Source: Actinoplanes derwentensis (GTDB lineage Bacteria > Actinomycetota > Actinomycetes > Mycobacteriales > Micromonosporaceae). Taken from it: a DNA stretch of 64,000 bases. The position numbers were made by a program, and so were the translations under genes. The stretch lies in NCBI RefSeq assembly GCF_900104725.1, contig NZ_LT629758.1:3100001-3164000 (forward strand), given 5' to 3'. The notes under the pieces were generated by a model. That model ran no database searches. It was not told the origin of the DNA and was given only the letters and a program-made list of their open reading frames with translations. Shown here piece by piece: positions 61,756 to 64,000 of this stretch (the stretch's first letter is position 1; each line of letters starts with the position of its first letter).

Positions 61756-62667
61756 ATGCAATTGGATCTGAATCTGCTGACGGTTCTGGACGCTCTGCTG
61801 ACCGAGGGCAGCGTGATGGGCGCGGCGGACCGGCTGCATCTGTCGTCACCGGCGGTGAGCCGTTCCCTCGGGCGGATCCGGCGGCTGACCGGCGACGACA
61901 TCCTCGTGCGCACCGGCCGGACGATGACCCCGACGCCGTACGCGATCACGATCCGTGAACAGGTCAGCGCCCTGGTCCGGCAGTCGGAGGAGGTGCTGCG
62001 GCCGAGCCGGGACCTCGACCTGGCGACGTTGGAGCGCACCTTCACGCTGCAGTGCCACGATGCTCTGACCGCCGCTCTGGCGCCGGCTCTGCTGGCCGCG
62101 ACGATCCACACCGCGCCGGGGGTACGCCTGAGGTTCCTCACCGAGGCCGCCGCCGACACCGACGATCTGCGGCACGGCCGGGTGGACCTGGAGATCGGCG
62201 CGTCGACGCCGGAGCAGCCGGAGTTCCGCGCCGAGACGATCGGGTACGACCGGCTCGTCGTGGTCGTGCGCCCTGGTCACCCGTACCAGAGCAATCTGGA
62301 TCTCGGGGTCTTCGCGGCGCAGGCGCATGTGCTCGTCTCGCGCCGGGGCCGCCTGAGCGATCCGGTGGACGACCTGCTCTCGGCGCGCGGGTTGCGGCGG
62401 CGGGTGCTGGCGTCGGTCGGCAGCACCGCGAGCGCTTTGCGGATCGTCGCGGGCAGCGACGCGGTGGTGATCGCGGCGGAGTCGACGTGCCGCCCGTTGA
62501 TCGAGGCGTTCGGGCTGCTCACCGTGCCTGCTCCGGTGGAGTTGCCGCCGTTGCCGGTGGTGACGGTGTGGCATCAGCGTTACGACAGCGAACCCGGTCA
62601 CGCATGGCTGCGTGACCGGGTCCGGGAGGCGCTGGATCAGAGGTTCAGGGACCAGCTGTTGAGGTAA
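61756..62667 (+). CDS. LysR-family transcriptional regulator
   Basis: 303 residues. N-terminal winged helix (NLLTVLDALLTEGSVMGAADRLHLSSPAVSRSLGRIR) and a two-lobe effector domain (VDLEIGASTPEQPEF; LVVVVRPGHPYQ). Divergent from the IMPase-like gene, the usual LysR arrangement. Its end overlaps the peptidase gene tail-to-tail by 31 bases. Confidence 0.93.
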   Translation: MQLDLNLLTVLDALLTEGSVMGAADRLHLSSPAVSRSLGRIRRLTGDDILVRTGRTMTPTPYAITIREQVSALVRQSEEVLRPSRDLDLATLERTFTLQCHDALTAALAPALLAATIHTAPGVRLRFLTEAAADTDDLRHGRVDLEIGASTPEQPEFRAETIGYDRLVVVVRPGHPYQSNLDLGVFAAQAHVLVSRRGRLSDPVDDLLSARGLRRRVLASVGSTASALRIVAGSDAVVIAAESTCRPLIEAFGLLTVPAPVELPPLPVVTVWHQRYDSEPGHAWLRDRVREALDQRFRDQLLR

Positions 62668-64000
62668 CCGGTGTCGATCGACGCCGCGTCCTGCACCCGC
62701 AGTTTCCAGGCGCCGTCACCAGCCTCGGCGGACAGGTTGACGGCGTAGGTGGTGTCGATGTTGTCGGTGCTACCGCCGGTGCGGCTCTGCAGCGTGTAGA
62801 CGCTGCCGTCCGGGGCGACCAGGGAGACGACCAGGTCACCGATGTACGTGTGGACGATGTGCACCTCGACGCTGCTGGTCGAGGAGGCGTTGCCGGCACA
62901 GCCGTTGATCACGATCGTGGACTCGACGGTGGTGTTGTCGGAGATCGCGACGTCGGTGGCGTTGCTGCCGGAGCAACCGGGCAGACCGTTGACGGTCAGT
63001 GCCACGTTTGCCTGGCGGATCGTCGCCGGCGAGGTGCCGATGACGGTGACGGTGGACTGGCCGCTGTCGGCTTCGGCCGAGGCGGTGAGCGTCAGCGTGG
63101 TCGTCTCGCCGGCGGTGACCGACGGGGAGGCGAACGCCGCGGTCACGCCGGACGGCAGGGCCGAGGTGGTCAGATTGATGGTCTGCGCTTCACCGTCGAG
63201 GCTCGCGGTGGTGACGGTGACGTCGGCCGTGGTGCCCGGGTCGAGGGTCACCGTGGTCGGCGAGACCGCGACGGAGAAGTCGTTGGCGACCGGGCATTCG
63301 AGGTCGCTGCCGGCCACGTTGACCGCGGTCCACGCCGCCTGGACCGCCTTGTACTCAGTCGAGCACAGACCGTACAGGTCGGTCGCGGCGGACAGGGTGT
63401 AGGCGCGGGAGGTGTTCGCCGGGGTGGTGGTGTTGACGTAGCGGGTGTTCGAGGTGAAGTACACGTCGAGCGCCCGGTACCAGATCTTCTCGGCCTTCTC
63501 GCGGCCGATGCCGACGACGCCGGGGGCGGTGCCGCAGATCGGGGAGGTGCCGTACGCGGTGGCGCCGGTGCCTTCGGCCAGGTTGAAGAAGAAGTGGTTG
63601 CCCGGACCGGACGAGTAGTGCACGTCGACGCTGTTGGTGCTGGTCGACCAGCAGCCGTGCGAGCGGGAGTCCAGGGTCGGGTTGTACATGTAGCGCAGCG
63701 GGGTGCCGTTGCCGTTGATGTCGATCTTCTCGCCGACGTCGTAGTCACCCGGGTCGCTGGCGGTGTTGGCGTAGAACTCGACCATCGAGCCGAAGATGTC
63801 GCTGGTGGACTCGTTGAGGCCACCGGACTCACCGGAGTAGGTCAGGCCGCCTGCGACCACGTTCTCGGTCACGCCGTGCGCCATCTCGTGCCCGGCCACG
63901 TCCAGGGAGACCAGCGGCTTCGCGTTGCCCGTGCCGTCGCCGTAGGTCATCTGGGCGCCGTCCCAGAACGCGTTGACGTACGCACTGCCGTAGTGCACCC
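62637..64000 (-). CDS. Secreted M4 (thermolysin-type) metallopeptidase with proprotein-convertase P-like C-terminal domain, N-terminus off window
   Basis: About 454 residues visible, open past base 64000. Zinc site DVAGHEMAHGVTEN near 36 (HExxH) with the third ligand Glu in GGLNESTSDIFG. A central region with GPGNHFFFNLAEG continues the M4 catalytic domain. Then comes an Ig-like stretch (TVTLDPGTTADVTVTT), and a C-terminal P-like beta domain (VEVHIVHTYIGDLVVSLVAPDG; DGAWKLRVQD). Signal and propeptide lie outside. Extracellular protein degradation is the likely role. Confidence 0.93.
   Translation of the reverse strand, partial: VHYGSAYVNAFWDGAQMTYGDGTGNAKPLVSLDVAGHEMAHGVTENVVAGGLTYSGESGGLNESTSDIFGSMVEFYANTASDPGDYDVGEKIDINGNGTPLRYMYNPTLDSRSHGCWSTSTNSVDVHYSSGPGNHFFFNLAEGTGATAYGTSPICGTAPGVVGIGREKAEKIWYRALDVYFTSNTRYVNTTTPANTSRAYTLSAATDLYGLCSTEYKAVQAAWTAVNVAGSDLECPVANDFSVAVSPTTVTLDPGTTADVTVTTASLDGEAQTINLTTSALPSGVTAAFASPSVTAGETTTLTLTASAEADSGQSTVTVIGTSPATIRQANVALTVNGLPGCSGSNATDVAISDNTTVESTIVINGCAGNASSTSSVEVHIVHTYIGDLVVSLVAPDGSVYTLQSRTGGSTDNIDTTYAVNLSAEAGDGAWKLRVQDAASIDTGYLNSWSLNL

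Overview
High-GC, gene-dense DNA with SARP and LAL regulators, a modular type I PKS, mutAB/meaB and an IdeR-type iron box points to a filamentous actinomycete. A Micromonosporaceae (Actinoplanes-like) genome is my best guess, by inference only.

Layout. (1) 1-23861 is one edge of a modular polyketide cluster. A giant PKS (minus strand, C-terminus outside the window) begins with a loading ACP followed by two malonyl/KR modules. Around it lie a nitrilase-type amidohydrolase, an arginine/tryptophan 2-monooxygenase-like flavoenzyme, a discrete acyltransferase, an ANL acyl-CoA ligase and an agmatinase-family ureohydrolase. Together these form the known route arginine -> 4-guanidinobutyramide -> 4-guanidinobutyrate -> 4-guanidinobutyryl-CoA -> loading ACP, with later amidine removal to a 4-aminobutyryl terminus. 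A LAL regulator, a metallophosphoesterase and an ABC-2 exporter close this block. (2) 23883-29262: an MMPL remnant and the methylmalonyl-CoA mutase operon (mutA-mutB-meaB), a possible source of extender units. (3) 29371-36068: two related alpha/beta hydrolases flank a SARP/NB-ARC regulator. The SARP carries several families of in-frame tandem repeats, and one hydrolase carries a collagen-like (GPP)12 tract fused to a TPR-like domain. (4) 36131-40446: a GCS2 ligase, a broken secreted protein, a nucleotidyltransferase-like/methyltransferase fusion and an EEP-family hydrolase. (5) 40515-47518: a compact five-gene operon (PhyH dioxygenase, glycosyltransferase/SDR fusion, asparagine-synthetase-like ligase without its glutaminase cysteine, MFS exporter, UDP-glucose dehydrogenase). 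I do not recognise it as a known cluster, and it is the best candidate here for an undescribed small-molecule pathway. (6) 47949-53136: a His-rich unknown, a hydrolase remnant, DedA, small membrane proteins and an orphan hybrid-sensing histidine kinase. (7) 53168-57859: a ferric-siderophore ABC uptake operon under an iron box, apparently leaderless. (8) 57906-60487: a decay zone with a deleted IS transposase beside truncated P450-like and ArsR-like genes. (9) 60521-64000: a small membrane protein, an IMPase-like enzyme divergent from a LysR regulator, and a secreted M4 metallopeptidase running off the window.

A recurrent property is short in-frame tandem repeats inside otherwise conserved proteins (PKS linker, MutA, ABC permease, SARP, hydrolases). 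This suggests replication slippage is tolerated or active in this genome. All domain calls come from reading motifs by eye; no database search was run.
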